A DNA stretch of 16,280 nucleotides from assembly GCA_023667165.1 (NCBI GenBank), contig JAMPAO010000058.1:1-16280 (forward strand). Reading direction: 5' to 3'. Shown here piece by piece: positions 1 to 6,726 of the stretch. The stretch comes from Ruminococcus sp. (GTDB taxonomy: Bacteria > Bacillota > Clostridia > Oscillospirales > Ruminococcaceae). Positions within the stretch are counted from its first letter, which is position 1. Each line of letters begins with the position of its first letter. The position numbers were made by a program, and so were the translations under genes. Below the pieces are notes generated by a model that searched no databases, was not told where the DNA came from, and saw only the letters and a program-made list of their open reading frames with translations.

Positions 1-1
1 A

Positions 2-871
2 AATAATAATGCGTTTTCCGATGTGCATGAACAACATGAACAAGAAGATTTATCTGTGATTTTAAATCAGACGGAGGCTTCTGACGCTTCCTATATATAC
101 GAAAATGTGCAACAAAAGGATTCTATAAACGAAAACGAATTAAAAATATTATTAGAGCAAACCGATAATGAAAATTTACTGTTTTGGAATTACTCTGATT
201 ACGACGGTGATAAGGAAAAAGAGGTGTTTGCGGTTACCGGAAAAGAAGATATTGTATTTGGCGGAGATCTTTGGTTTATAAGCTCTGAAAGGATCGATTA
301 TTTGGGTGAGGTATCCGGAGATAGTATTTTTGTATTTGCTGTAAATGACAACACAAAATTTTTTTGCGTGTCATCTAAAATGTATGAAAATTACAGCCGC
401 TTATGGGGAGTACGTGACGGCACTGCTGTTGAAATGCCGATTTCAAATGTTGGGCAGCAATTTACATTTGATGGGAAAAGTGATTTTAAAATTACACAAT
501 CTGCCCTTGACGGAATGTCATTAGGAGGCGGGCATACTCATAAAGAATATTATTTTTATTATGATCATAATGATAAATGCTTCTATGAATATGGCGGTAC
601 GGAGATTACCGTTAATGATTTACTGCAGTTTGAAAACGGCGAAAGGATTTTCAATGACATTGTGGATAAAGGCGGGAAAATTACATCTGTTTTAAAAAGA
701 AACAATTATATTATAAATGTAAATTACACTATACCCGAAACCGACACATTGCAATATTTTGATTGGAACTATAATATCACTTTGAAGATCCATGAGAATA
801 ATGTGTATGTTATTGAAGAAAATGAGGGAATTTATTTGCCCGCTCTTGTTCCTGAAATAGCGGTTTATTAA
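2..871 (+). CDS. Hypothetical protein, 5'-truncated at window edge
   Basis: The reading frame is open to the left edge (codons from base 2 read N-N-N-A-F-S-D-V). The first possible start inside the window, a GTG at 23, has no ribosome binding site, so I treat the gene as missing its 5' end. The visible N-terminal part is acidic and rich in E, Q, N and S, like the linker that follows a lipobox in clostridial lipoproteins. A compact region with many aromatic residues follows. It holds a D-Y-D-G-D-K-E segment about 59 residues after the GTG, resembling the calcium-binding repeats of FG-GAP/VCBS proteins, and a G-G-G-H-T-H-K motif near residue 170. I do not recognise the family. An exported protein is an inference from the linker only. 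The gene is visibly more AT-rich than most genes to its right. It ends at TAA 869-871. Confidence 0.7.
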   Translation, partial: NNNAFSDVHEQHEQEDLSVILNQTEASDASYIYENVQQKDSINENELKILLEQTDNENLLFWNYSDYDGDKEKEVFAVTGKEDIVFGGDLWFISSERIDYLGEVSGDSIFVFAVNDNTKFFCVSSKMYENYSRLWGVRDGTAVEMPISNVGQQFTFDGKSDFKITQSALDGMSLGGGHTHKEYYFYYDHNDKCFYEYGGTEITVNDLLQFENGERIFNDIVDKGGKITSVLKRNNYIINVNYTIPETDTLQYFDWNYNITLKIHENNVYVIEENEGIYLPALVPEIAVY

Positions 872-889
872 TTTTCCTGTTTATAACAG

Positions 890-909
890 CACAGCTTAAT
901 CCGGCTGTG
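890..909 (+). terminator. Weak hairpin after the first gene
   Basis: CACAGC (890-895) and GCTGTG (904-909) can pair around an 8-nt loop, 18 bases after the stop codon. There is no good T-tract, so termination here is only possible. Confidence 0.3.
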
Positions 910-985
910 TAAACCCAAGGAAGACGTCCAAACGGTACACAGAAAAATATCCTTTACCCTTTCAATGGTTATGGCGTTGAATATA

Positions 986-1022
986 GCTGCTGACCGCAAA
1001 TGCATTTGCTTGTTGCAGCAGC
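986..1022. repeat. Nested inverted repeat with a 14-bp perfect palindrome
   Basis: GCAAATGCATTTGC at 996-1009 is its own reverse complement. It sits between GCTGCTG (986-992) and CAGCAGC (1016-1022), which are also reverse complements. The element lies in a stretch with no convincing gene (872-1057), just downstream of the truncated minus-strand gene. It could act as a terminator-like hairpin for that gene, a protein-binding site, or a scar of rearrangement. No T-tract adjoins it on either strand. Confidence 0.6.
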
Positions 1023-1057
1023 GGACAGCAAGGTATACGAAAAGGACGGCTGCACTG

Positions 1058-1416
1058 TTACATACAAGATAGGGAATGATGAATACAAATTTCTTTTAAC
1101 AAAAGCGTTCCGTCAAAATCATATGTGTATTTTGAATTGTGAAAGTAAACGGCAAGCGGATCGTTTTCTTCTCTTACTGTGCCTACTCCTCCTCTGAAAC
1201 CGTATAACTCAACCTTTTTCAGAAGCTTGTCATCTTCCGAATATATGTATACCCAACTTGTATCACCACTGTATACACTGTTCACTGCCACAGCAAGATA
1301 ACCTTGAGCGTTTACGGCAATACCCGCAACCTGCCGCTTAGTAACAACTAAAGGAAAAAACACAATTACGCAAAACAAACATATAATCGTCAAGGCACTT
1401 TTTCTTTTTTACTCAT
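1058..1416 (-). pseudogene. Membrane-anchored beta-rich protein, frameshifted and truncated
   Basis: On the minus strand, an AAGGG ribosome site precedes an ATG at 1416-1414 that reads M-S-K-K-E-K-V-P and stops. Adding one A to the A6 or A5 run (1405-1410 or 1399-1403) joins this start to the long frame. The product then begins M-S-K-K-R-K-S-A-L-T-I-I, a basic end followed by a hydrophobic anchor of about 16 residues, and continues K-R-Q-V-A-G-I-A-V-N. The soluble part repeats short beta-strand-like segments with Y-I-Y and Y-D-F-D-G patterns, resembling small clostridial proteins of unknown function that I recall as longer. The only alternative start, a TTG at 1393, has no ribosome site. The end near 1058 looks premature. 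A natural pseudogene, a phase-variable tract or a sequencing error in the A-run would all look the same. Confidence 0.55.
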
Positions 1417-1499
1417 TATTATGCACCCTTTTCGTCTTGTATAAATTTCTGAATATATATGAACAGCCTCATATTGCAATGGCGGAACAAACGCGGATT

Positions 1500-2378
1500 T
1501 CATGCTTTTCGGTTCAGTTTTCGCGCTGCTTTGCGGGATGGCTTTTTTCCAGAGTATTTGATTTTGAATTTATCCGCTTGTTTATTTTTGGCGTATTCGG
1601 CGTTTTCGGATTTTTTATCGGAAAGCTGTGTAACTTTTTTATTTTCTGCGTATTCGGAGGCTTTTTTCTCGTATGTATTATTATCCTTTTGAATTTTTTT
1701 CCTGTCCCTGACATCGTTGGCGGTTTTGTTTTCTGTAACGATCTGCTTGCATTTTTTTGTACCTTGGATACTGCTTTTGAATTCGTCCCGCTTTTTCTTT
1801 TCCGCTTTTCTTTTCTCTGCGTCGGTAGGCAGCTTTGAGTATTCGGAAGTTTGCGCGAATTTAACTGTTATCTTTTCAATAGCGTCGCATTTGCGCCTTT
1901 CTTCAGATATAAATTCGGCTTTTTTTTCTGCGGAGATCCTCGGATCGTTTTTTACGGCGTTTACGGCGCTGAGAGATGAAGAGATATGGTGCAGTTTCAG
2001 GCGGCGCACATCGTCCTTGGTTTTGCATTTTTTCAGATTTTTTTCATAGTTATTCTGCTCTGCTTGAGCCATTTTGGCTTTTTGGTACATAACCGGATCC
2101 TTATCGCGCAGATAAGCTATTTCGGTATGAGTCAGCTTATTTCCCGCCGAATATTTATTTACTATATTTTTATATGTTCTGTCATTTTCAAGCTCGGCTT
2201 TTTTCCTTTTTTCGTAGCTGCTTTCGGAAAGCTCTTTTTTCTGTTCCTCAGCCCATTCGCTTATGGTTTTGGCGCCGTCGGCTTTATAATCCTTATTGTT
2301 CTTGCGGTACTCCCATCTGCTTTCCATGTTCATTGTATTAAGATAGCTGTTGAGCGAATTTACCGAAAAGAAATCCAT
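1500..2378 (-). CDS. Lysine-rich conserved protein of unknown function
   Basis: The 292-residue product starts at an ATG preceded by AAAGGAG at 6-7 nt. Earlier in-frame codons have no such site. The N-terminus (M-D-F-F-S-V-N-S-L-N-S-Y-L) and the following R-K-N-N-K-D-Y-K-A-D-G block resemble a family I recall from gut clostridia, with no known role. The rest is almost entirely helical and charged, dominated by K, E, A and R, with no membrane segment or signal peptide, suggesting a cytoplasmic coiled protein. The last 60 residues are strongly basic, with related Y-A-E-N-K-K and Y-A-K-N-K-Q segments, and end in an R/K-A cluster that could bind nucleic acid (inference). It has its own promoter. 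The phenylalanine-rich frames on the opposite strand are shadows of its lysine codons. Confidence 0.8.
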   Translation of the reverse strand: MDFFSVNSLNSYLNTMNMESRWEYRKNNKDYKADGAKTISEWAEEQKKELSESSYEKRKKAELENDRTYKNIVNKYSAGNKLTHTEIAYLRDKDPVMYQKAKMAQAEQNNYEKNLKKCKTKDDVRRLKLHHISSSLSAVNAVKNDPRISAEKKAEFISEERRKCDAIEKITVKFAQTSEYSKLPTDAEKRKAEKKKRDEFKSSIQGTKKCKQIVTENKTANDVRDRKKIQKDNNTYEKKASEYAENKKVTQLSDKKSENAEYAKNKQADKFKIKYSGKKPSRKAARKLNRKA

Positions 2379-2421
2379 GACTTCTCCTTTCCGCTGCTTT
2401 TGGGGCAGCCTATAGCTTTTC

Positions 2422-2450
2422 TTATAATATATATCGGCACGAAACTTCAA
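2422..2450 (-). promoter_or_regulatory. Sigma-A-type promoter for the lysine-rich protein gene
   Basis: On the minus strand, TTGAAG (2450-2445) and TTATAA (2427-2422) are separated by 17 bp, about 45 bp upstream of the ATG at 2378. TATTAT overlaps the same area as an alternative -10 with a 15-bp spacer. Confidence 0.55.
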
Positions 2451-2495
2451 AACTTTAGCGATTTATAAATTTTTTTAACGTACGAAGAAAAACTA

Positions 2496-2524
2496 TTGCC
2501 GATAAAAAGAAAATATGGTATAAT
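2496..2524 (+). promoter_or_regulatory. Sigma-A promoter for the two-component pair
   Basis: TTGCCG (2496-2501), a 17-bp spacer and a perfect TATAAT (2519-2524) lie 75 bp upstream of the response regulator start. It is divergent from the promoter at 2422-2450, and the two -35 boxes are about 45 bp apart. Confidence 0.7.
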
Positions 2525-2598
2525 ATACTCGGAAACAAAGGATCTGCTCAAGTACTCCCTGTGCGGACAGGTTTTTACATAAGGGACGGTGATATGCA

Positions 2599-3294
2599 AT
2601 GAACATTGCTGTTTGCGATGATGAAAAATATATGACGGAGCTGATCTCGGAATGCATTGAGGGGTATTTTGAGGAAAAAAACTCGCCGTGCGTTATTGAC
2701 AGATATCTTTCGGGCAGGCAGCTTATAGAGTGCGGCAAGGATTACGACGCTGTTTTTCTTGATATAATAATGCCCGGAACGGACGGGATGAAAACTGCCG
2801 AAATATTGAGAGAAAATGATTTCAAGGGTAATTTGATATTTACTACCGTTCTTGAGGATAATGTTTTTGACGCATTTGCCGTAGCTGCTTTTGATTATAT
2901 TGTGAAGCCTGTCGACAGGGAACGTCTTTACAGGACGTTATCCAGACTGGAAAAAGACGAGCGGCGGAGAAAGACGTCTTTGATAATCAAAAGAGAAAAC
3001 GAAAACAGGATAATAAAAAAGGACGATATTATTTTCTGCGAGGTGATAGATCATCTGGTGTATATTCACGTTTCGGGCGGTGAAACGGTATTATGCGGCG
3101 AAAAAATGGATACCTTTGCGGAACGGTTGGGGGACGGATTTTTCAGATGTCACCGCAGCTACATTATAAATATGAAGCATTTAATAAGCTACGGACGCGG
3201 AACAGCGGAGCTGTCGGAGGGCGTAAAGGTACCTGTTTCAAGGCTGCGCAGCAGCGATCTTAGTAAGGCGGTTATTCGGTTTGTGAGGTGGTAA
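2599..3294 (+). CDS. LytTR-family response regulator (AgrA/VirR type)
   Basis: This 231-residue cytoplasmic transcription regulator should be phosphorylated by the kinase encoded immediately downstream. An N-terminal receiver domain (about 1-120) has the acidic pocket D7-D8, the phospho-acceptor D55 in V-F-L-D-I-I-M-P-G, T82/T83 and the K103-P104 pair. A C-terminal LytTR DNA-binding domain (about 128-231) has the family hallmark F-F-R-C-H-R-S-Y-I-I-N near residues 185-195. LytTR regulators usually bind paired direct repeats upstream of target promoters and often control peptide signalling, bacteriocin or surface functions. The start ATG at 2599 follows AAGGGACGGTG; an ATG 5 bases earlier runs straight into a stop. 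The target genes cannot be read from the sequence. Confidence 0.93.
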   Translation: MNIAVCDDEKYMTELISECIEGYFEEKNSPCVIDRYLSGRQLIECGKDYDAVFLDIIMPGTDGMKTAEILRENDFKGNLIFTTVLEDNVFDAFAVAAFDYIVKPVDRERLYRTLSRLEKDERRRKTSLIIKRENENRIIKKDDIIFCEVIDHLVYIHVSGGETVLCGEKMDTFAERLGDGFFRCHRSYIINMKHLISYGRGTAELSEGVKVPVSRLRSSDLSKAVIRFVRW

Positions 3295-4553
3295 GTATTT
3301 TCACGGAATATTTTGCCGATTTTTTCGGACTTTATTTTGCTTATGCAGCAGAAACGGTTATAGGGTATGATCTGTTCGGAAAACTTTTGGGACGGAAATT
3401 CAATGTATTCGAGCATATCGTTTTTATAATATGCGGATTTTGCGTCAGCGCTTTGGCAAAAGATAATTTGCCTGTCAATTCTGTATTATACGTTGTTCTT
3501 ATGGTTTGTGCGGGGAAAATTTTTTCCGAACGCGGGTTTAACGATATTGTAACTGCGGCTGTTTTCGTACATATGATATTTCAGATGAGCTTTACATTTA
3601 CGGGCATTGTAATAGGCACATTATTTTCGGCGGAGAACAGAGCCGCTTTAATTTCGGGAAACGCCGCAATGATAGTGGGTGAAGCGCTTTCTCTTTGCAT
3701 TTGCCGCATTGCCGGCAAGAGAGCGGAGAAATATTTCGGTAATTCCCGAAAGCGGCAAGGAATGCTTGTTTTTTCGGTAATTATAATTCTTGCGGCAACG
3801 GGGGACTTTTTTAATCATCTGATACTTGGAAGTACGGTATCGGACAAGGCAGATCTTGATATTGCATATATTTATATTGCCGCCATACTTGCGGCGGGTT
3901 GTATTTGCGCAAAGCTCACGCTTGACGCGGATCTGGCTCTTTGTTTTTACAAATCCGCGAACCTGCGTCAGAAAGAGGAAAACAGGCTGATATACGAGAA
4001 AACAAGAACTTTGCGGCATGATGTCAAAAATCACCTCGCCGTCGTTCGCGGACTTTGCGCTTCGGGAAATGCCGGTGAGGCTTCAAAATATGCGGCGGAG
4101 CTTAATGAAGAGTACAAGGTTATTTTAAAGAATAGGACCGGCAGCGAGGCTGCGGATATTTTGCTCACAGAGAAGATAACCAAAGCCGAGGAAAATCATA
4201 TCCGTACAAAATGCGATATACATTTTCCCAAGAATTTCATTGCCGATATGGATATGTGCGTTATTCTTTCAAACGCCGCGGATAATTCCATCAATGCCTG
4301 TATGAAAATTAAAGGAGAAAAACATATAGATATCTGCGGAAGAGTCAGCGGAAATTTTTTTATTTTGGAAGTCGAAAACAGCTTTGACGGGAATGGAAAC
4401 ATTAAAAAAGGGACGGGTCTTGAAAATATTGAAAGAACTGTGAAAAAATACGGCGGGAGCTTGGATATTTCTTTGTCGGATAATATCTTTGCTCTTACGG
4501 TCGTTTTTGACATTTCGCGGTGCGAAAGGCTCATTACACGAAAAAGCTATTGA
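3288..4553 (+). CDS. AgrC/ComD-like sensor histidine kinase (GHKL, HPK10 group)
   Basis: The 421-residue membrane kinase pairs with the LytTR regulator upstream. The GTG start at 3288 overlaps the regulator's stop by 7 bases (GTGGTAA), indicating translational coupling. A separate ribosome site is not obvious, so the exact start is less certain. Residues 1-210 contain about six to seven hydrophobic segments, the usual HPK10 sensor. The dimerisation/phospho-acceptor box is T-L-R-H-D-V-K-N-H-L with H244. The ATPase domain shows the N-box around 327-337 (I-L-S-N-A-A-D-N-S-I-N) and the G-box K-G-T-G-L-E-N near 374-380. Relatives sense cyclic or linear peptides, but no AgrB protease or AgrD-like precursor is encoded next door, so the signal is unknown. 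Length and layout are normal for the family. Confidence 0.92.
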   Translation: MVSIFTEYFADFFGLYFAYAAETVIGYDLFGKLLGRKFNVFEHIVFIICGFCVSALAKDNLPVNSVLYVVLMVCAGKIFSERGFNDIVTAAVFVHMIFQMSFTFTGIVIGTLFSAENRAALISGNAAMIVGEALSLCICRIAGKRAEKYFGNSRKRQGMLVFSVIIILAATGDFFNHLILGSTVSDKADLDIAYIYIAAILAAGCICAKLTLDADLALCFYKSANLRQKEENRLIYEKTRTLRHDVKNHLAVVRGLCASGNAGEASKYAAELNEEYKVILKNRTGSEAADILLTEKITKAEENHIRTKCDIHFPKNFIADMDMCVILSNAADNSINACMKIKGEKHIDICGRVSGNFFILEVENSFDGNGNIKKGTGLENIERTVKKYGGSLDISLSDNIFALTVVFDISRCERLITRKSY

Positions 4554-4577
4554 AATATCGGGAGAATATTGTATAAT
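4550..4577 (+). promoter_or_regulatory. Promoter for the small coiled-coil protein gene
   Basis: TTGAAA (4550-4555), a 16-bp spacer and TATAAT (4572-4577) sit on the end of the kinase gene. Transcription would start near 4584, leaving an untranslated leader of about 138 nt. Confidence 0.65.
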
Positions 4578-4608
4578 ATAACAAAGCAGTAAATTATCCC
4601 TGATCAGG

Positions 4609-4667
4609 CGAAAGCGGCAGGTAAGCGTGATATAGATCCTTAGGTTTGAAGCTTCTTACCTCTTTCG
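4609..4667 (+). ncRNA. Candidate structured leader RNA
   Basis: Within the 5' leader, CGAAAG (4609-4614) pairs with CTTTCG (4662-4667) and AGGTAAG (4619-4625) pairs with CTTACCT (4655-4661). The 3' arms are contiguous, while the 5' arms are split by a CGGC bulge, giving 13 base pairs around a 29-nt apical loop. No T-run follows, so it is not a simple terminator. It matches no riboswitch class that I can recognise. It could be an orphan cis-regulatory RNA or a simple stability element. Confidence 0.45.
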
Positions 4668-4721
4668 GTATTGATTTTATGTTTTGCTTTTACTGCATAT
4701 CTTCATGAAAGGATGATTTGA

Positions 4722-5192
4722 ATGAATATTTCGGGTATTTCAAATTCTGCCGATATTTACGGAGTGAAAATGGAGGCGGTCTGCGGCAAATGTCGGGACA
4801 ATAATGACTCTGTAGCGGAAGATACCGGTCCTGTCGGACGAAACAGGGACGAATATATTCCGTCGGAGGAGGACGAGCCTATCGGGTTGTATAAAATGTC
4901 CGAGGATGAAAACGGAGATCCGAGGATAGAATACGACGCTCCCAAAGCTCCCGATAAGAAAAAGGATGCTCCCGAAAACGAGGAGAGATCGGAGGAATGT
5001 ACGGGAAACACCGATAAGGTCGACGCAGAAATAAAAAGATTGAGGGAAAAGGCAAAGGAGCTTAGCCGACAGATAAACGATGCCGAGGGAGAAAAAAGAG
5101 CCTTGCTTGAAAAACAGCTTGCACAGGTCGAGGCGGAGCTTAAAAATAAAGATAATGATTCTTACCGCCGCAGACACACTGTTTTTAGTTGA
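4722..5192 (+). CDS. Small charged coiled-coil protein, conserved in clostridia, unknown function
   Basis: The 156-residue product starts at the ATG after AAAGGATG. It opens with M-N-I-S-G-I-S-N and continues through an acidic, probably disordered stretch (about 25-90) containing Y-I-P-S-E-E and E-P-I-G-L-Y. It then has E-C-T-G-N-T-D-K-V-D (92-101), a coiled coil of about 40 residues (102-141), and the tail D-N-D-S-Y-R-R-R-H-T-V-F-S. I recall this N- and C-terminal pattern from small clostridial proteins of unknown role. There is no signal peptide or membrane segment. C21, C24 and C93 are the only cysteines, with C-G-K-C forming a CxxC pair. It is a monocistronic unit with its own promoter, structured leader and terminator. 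Confidence 0.8.
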   Translation: MNISGISNSADIYGVKMEAVCGKCRDNNDSVAEDTGPVGRNRDEYIPSEEDEPIGLYKMSEDENGDPRIEYDAPKAPDKKKDAPENEERSEECTGNTDKVDAEIKRLREKAKELSRQINDAEGEKRALLEKQLAQVEAELKNKDNDSYRRRHTVFS

Positions 5193-5216
5193 TTTTCTTA
5201 AATAATTTTACAGCTT

Positions 5217-5256
5217 GCCGAAGCGTCGGATATACGAATTGCTTCGGCGTCTTTTT
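5217..5256 (+). terminator. Rho-independent terminator
   Basis: GCCGAAGC (5217-5224) and GCTTCGGC (5241-5248) form an 8-bp stem followed by GTCTTTTTG, 25 bases after the stop of the small coiled-coil gene. Confidence 0.85.
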
Positions 5257-5387
5257 GATCTTAAAAAATATTGTGATAATCTGCATAAAATAATCGGTTT
5301 TTCGGAGTATGTTTTGGTGATTTGTTTGCAGTGAAATTAATTTAGTAAAAAAATTAGTATTTTTTTTGTAAAAATGGCCGAAAATGT

Positions 5388-5416
5388 TTGACAAATAATT
5401 TTTTATGTGATATAAT
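5388..5416 (+). promoter_or_regulatory. Perfect consensus sigma-A promoter
   Basis: TTGACA (5388-5393), exactly 17 bp, then TATAAT (5411-5416). Both boxes match the consensus fully and lie in a very AT-rich stretch that could serve as an UP element. This predicts strong constitutive expression of the gene at 5448. Confidence 0.9.
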
Positions 5417-5447
5417 AAATTAAATTAAAATTTTGGAGGTTATTTTT

Positions 5448-5939
5448 ATGGCTAACAGAAAAAGCAATAAATCTGCAAATAAACCCGCTGTAAAATCAAC
5501 AGAGGTAAAAACTGCCGCTGCTGTAAGCTCGGTTGAGGAAGAGGTAAAGTCTGTTCCCGCTGTTCAGGCTGCTCCTGTTGAAAGCGCTCCCGTAAAAGCG
5601 GAAGAGCCTAAGAAGTCCGCTGAAACCAAAAAGACTGCCGAGAGCAAAAAACCGGCAGCTAAGAGAACCGCAAAGAAAACCGAAGCTGCTAAGCCTGCCG
5701 CAAAGAAAACCGAACCGGCAAAGAAATCTGCCGATGAAAAGGGCGGAAAATTTGTTCTTCAGTTTGAAAGCGGCAACGATTACGATTATAATGATATTAT
5801 CGAAAAGTGCAAGGCTGCTTACAAGGCTGATAATTCCAGAAAGCAGGTTCGCTCCATTGACGTTTACGTAAATATCAAGGAGAACAAAGCATATTATGTT
5901 ATAAACGGAAAAAGCGAAGGTCAGTTTATCGAGCTTTGA
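5448..5939 (+). CDS. DUF6465-type protein with a histone-H1-like K/A/P-rich tail
   Basis: The 163-residue product starts at the ATG 8 nt after GGAGG. An in-frame TTG 15 bases earlier overlaps that ribosome site and is rejected. Residues 1-99 are low complexity: lysine, alanine, proline, serine and glutamate, with repeated P-A-A-K-K-T-E and T-A-K-K-T units like those of histone H1 and bacterial histone-like tails. Residues 100-163 form a compact domain (K-F-V-L-Q-F-E-S-G ... A-Y-Y-V-I-N-G-K) that I recognise as DUF6465-like. Its function is not known to me. A cytoplasmic, possibly nucleoid-associated role is inferred from the basic tail. The perfect promoter and strong ribosome site predict an abundant protein. 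Confidence 0.85.
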   Translation: MANRKSNKSANKPAVKSTEVKTAAAVSSVEEEVKSVPAVQAAPVESAPVKAEEPKKSAETKKTAESKKPAAKRTAKKTEAAKPAAKKTEPAKKSADEKGGKFVLQFESGNDYDYNDIIEKCKAAYKADNSRKQVRSIDVYVNIKENKAYYVINGKSEGQFIEL

Positions 5940-5954
5940 TTTTTCCGCGGATGT

Positions 5955-5989
5955 AAAAAGGTATCGGGTATTTAATCCGATACCTTTTT
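5955..5989. terminator. Bidirectional terminator between convergent genes
   Basis: AAAAAGGTATCGG (5955-5967) and CCGATACCTTTTT (5977-5989) are exact complements around a 9-nt loop, so each strand has a stem followed by a T-run. It serves the gene ending at 5939 (+) and the one ending at 5991 (-). Confidence 0.92.
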
Positions 5990-5990
5990 A

Positions 5991-6548
5991 TTATTTCTTT
6001 TTTCCGTAAAGTACCAGCGCTTTTACGTCGATATCCCGTATAACGCATTCATAGGTTATGATTATTACGGCAGGGGCTATAAGCATAAGAAGCAGCAGGC
6101 CGAAAAGTCCGCTCCAGCTTAGAGAGGCTATATCTCTGCCGCTTGTAAACAGATCTATCCATGCAATGGTCTGGATATTCGCCCATATATAATATCTGAA
6201 TATATCGCCTATCACTCCGAGCTTTGAAAGCAGGAGCATTATCCACATAACATACTGGGGAAGAGGAGCGGTCAGGGCAATTTTGACGGACATTTTTTTA
6301 TCGTACCCCACGTCGTGGTATTTGATAAGATTTCTGTCCCTTACTGCTGTATTGTATGCGAAATTGAAAAAAAGACCGTTGGCGATTATTGCCGAGGAGA
6401 TCGCGGTGAATATCTTTACCGCCATGAATTTTGTCATAAAGATCAGCATACACATATTAAATATAATGCAGATAAATTCGCCGGCAAGCCACCAAAGCAT
6501 TCCTTTTGCGGCTCTTTTGGCAAATTTTTCCTGTGTTTCCTTTATCAT
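5991..6548 (-). CDS. Small integral membrane protein, unknown function
   Basis: The 185-residue product starts at the second of two close ATGs (M-I-K-E-T-Q-E-K-F), 8 nt from GGGAGG; the other ATG lies only one base from that site. Four or so hydrophobic segments are visible: L-W-W-L-A-G-E-F-I-C, a stretch ending in G-L-F-F-N-F-A, P-Q-Y-V-M-W-I-M-L-L-L-S, and a C-terminal one beginning G-L-L-L-L-M. They are separated by short charged loops, and the tail is basic (Y-G-K-K-K). No catalytic motif is recognisable and I cannot place the family. It stands alone, with its own promoter and the shared terminator at 5955-5989. Confidence 0.8.
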   Translation of the reverse strand: MIKETQEKFAKRAAKGMLWWLAGEFICIIFNMCMLIFMTKFMAVKIFTAISSAIIANGLFFNFAYNTAVRDRNLIKYHDVGYDKKMSVKIALTAPLPQYVMWIMLLLSKLGVIGDIFRYYIWANIQTIAWIDLFTSGRDIASLSWSGLFGLLLLMLIAPAVIIITYECVIRDIDVKALVLYGKKK

Positions 6549-6608
6549 AAGCATTCCTCCCTTTTGAAGCTGCGATCTTGCAGACGGTGCAAAACAACTC
6601 ATTCTATC

Positions 6609-6637
6609 ATTATACAGCATTTTTTTCTTTTTTACAA
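6609..6637 (-). promoter_or_regulatory. Sigma-A promoter for the small membrane protein gene
   Basis: On the minus strand, TTGTAA (6637-6632), a 17-bp spacer and TATAAT (6614-6609) lie about 60 bp upstream of the start at 6548. Confidence 0.75.
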
Positions 6638-6671
6638 TATATTTTCCTTAAATATTTTTTTTTCTTCGATA

Positions 6672-6702
6672 TATAATATTAACGTCGGACGAAAAGTCCG
6701 GC
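6672..6702 (+). promoter_or_regulatory. -10 box and 5'-end hairpin of the ferritin-like protein gene
   Basis: TATAAT at 6672-6677 is a good -10 box, but the matching -35 (TAAATA at 6649-6654) is poor. Transcription would begin near 6684, exactly where GTCGGAC (6684-6690) and GTCCGGC (6696-6702) fold into a 7-bp hairpin (one G-U pair) with a GAAAA loop. A hairpin at the extreme 5' end commonly protects mRNA from decay. Confidence 0.5.
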
Positions 6703-6726
6703 AGAAAAGTCAAAAGGATGCTTAAA

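Noticed and set aside
1437..2468. Several phenylalanine-rich plus-strand open frames resembling membrane proteins
   Set aside because: They are the complement of the lysine-rich minus-strand gene (AAA/AAG read as TTT/CTT). They have no ribosome sites, and the minus gene has a promoter and ribosome site.
4609..4667. Leader hairpin considered as a cyclic-di-GMP or other known riboswitch
   Set aside because: The conserved core sequences of the classes I know are absent. Only the stem is supported, so it is reported as an unclassified structure.
6283..6725. Two plus-strand open frames opposite the small membrane protein
   Set aside because: They overlap the minus gene and its promoter completely and lack ribosome sites.
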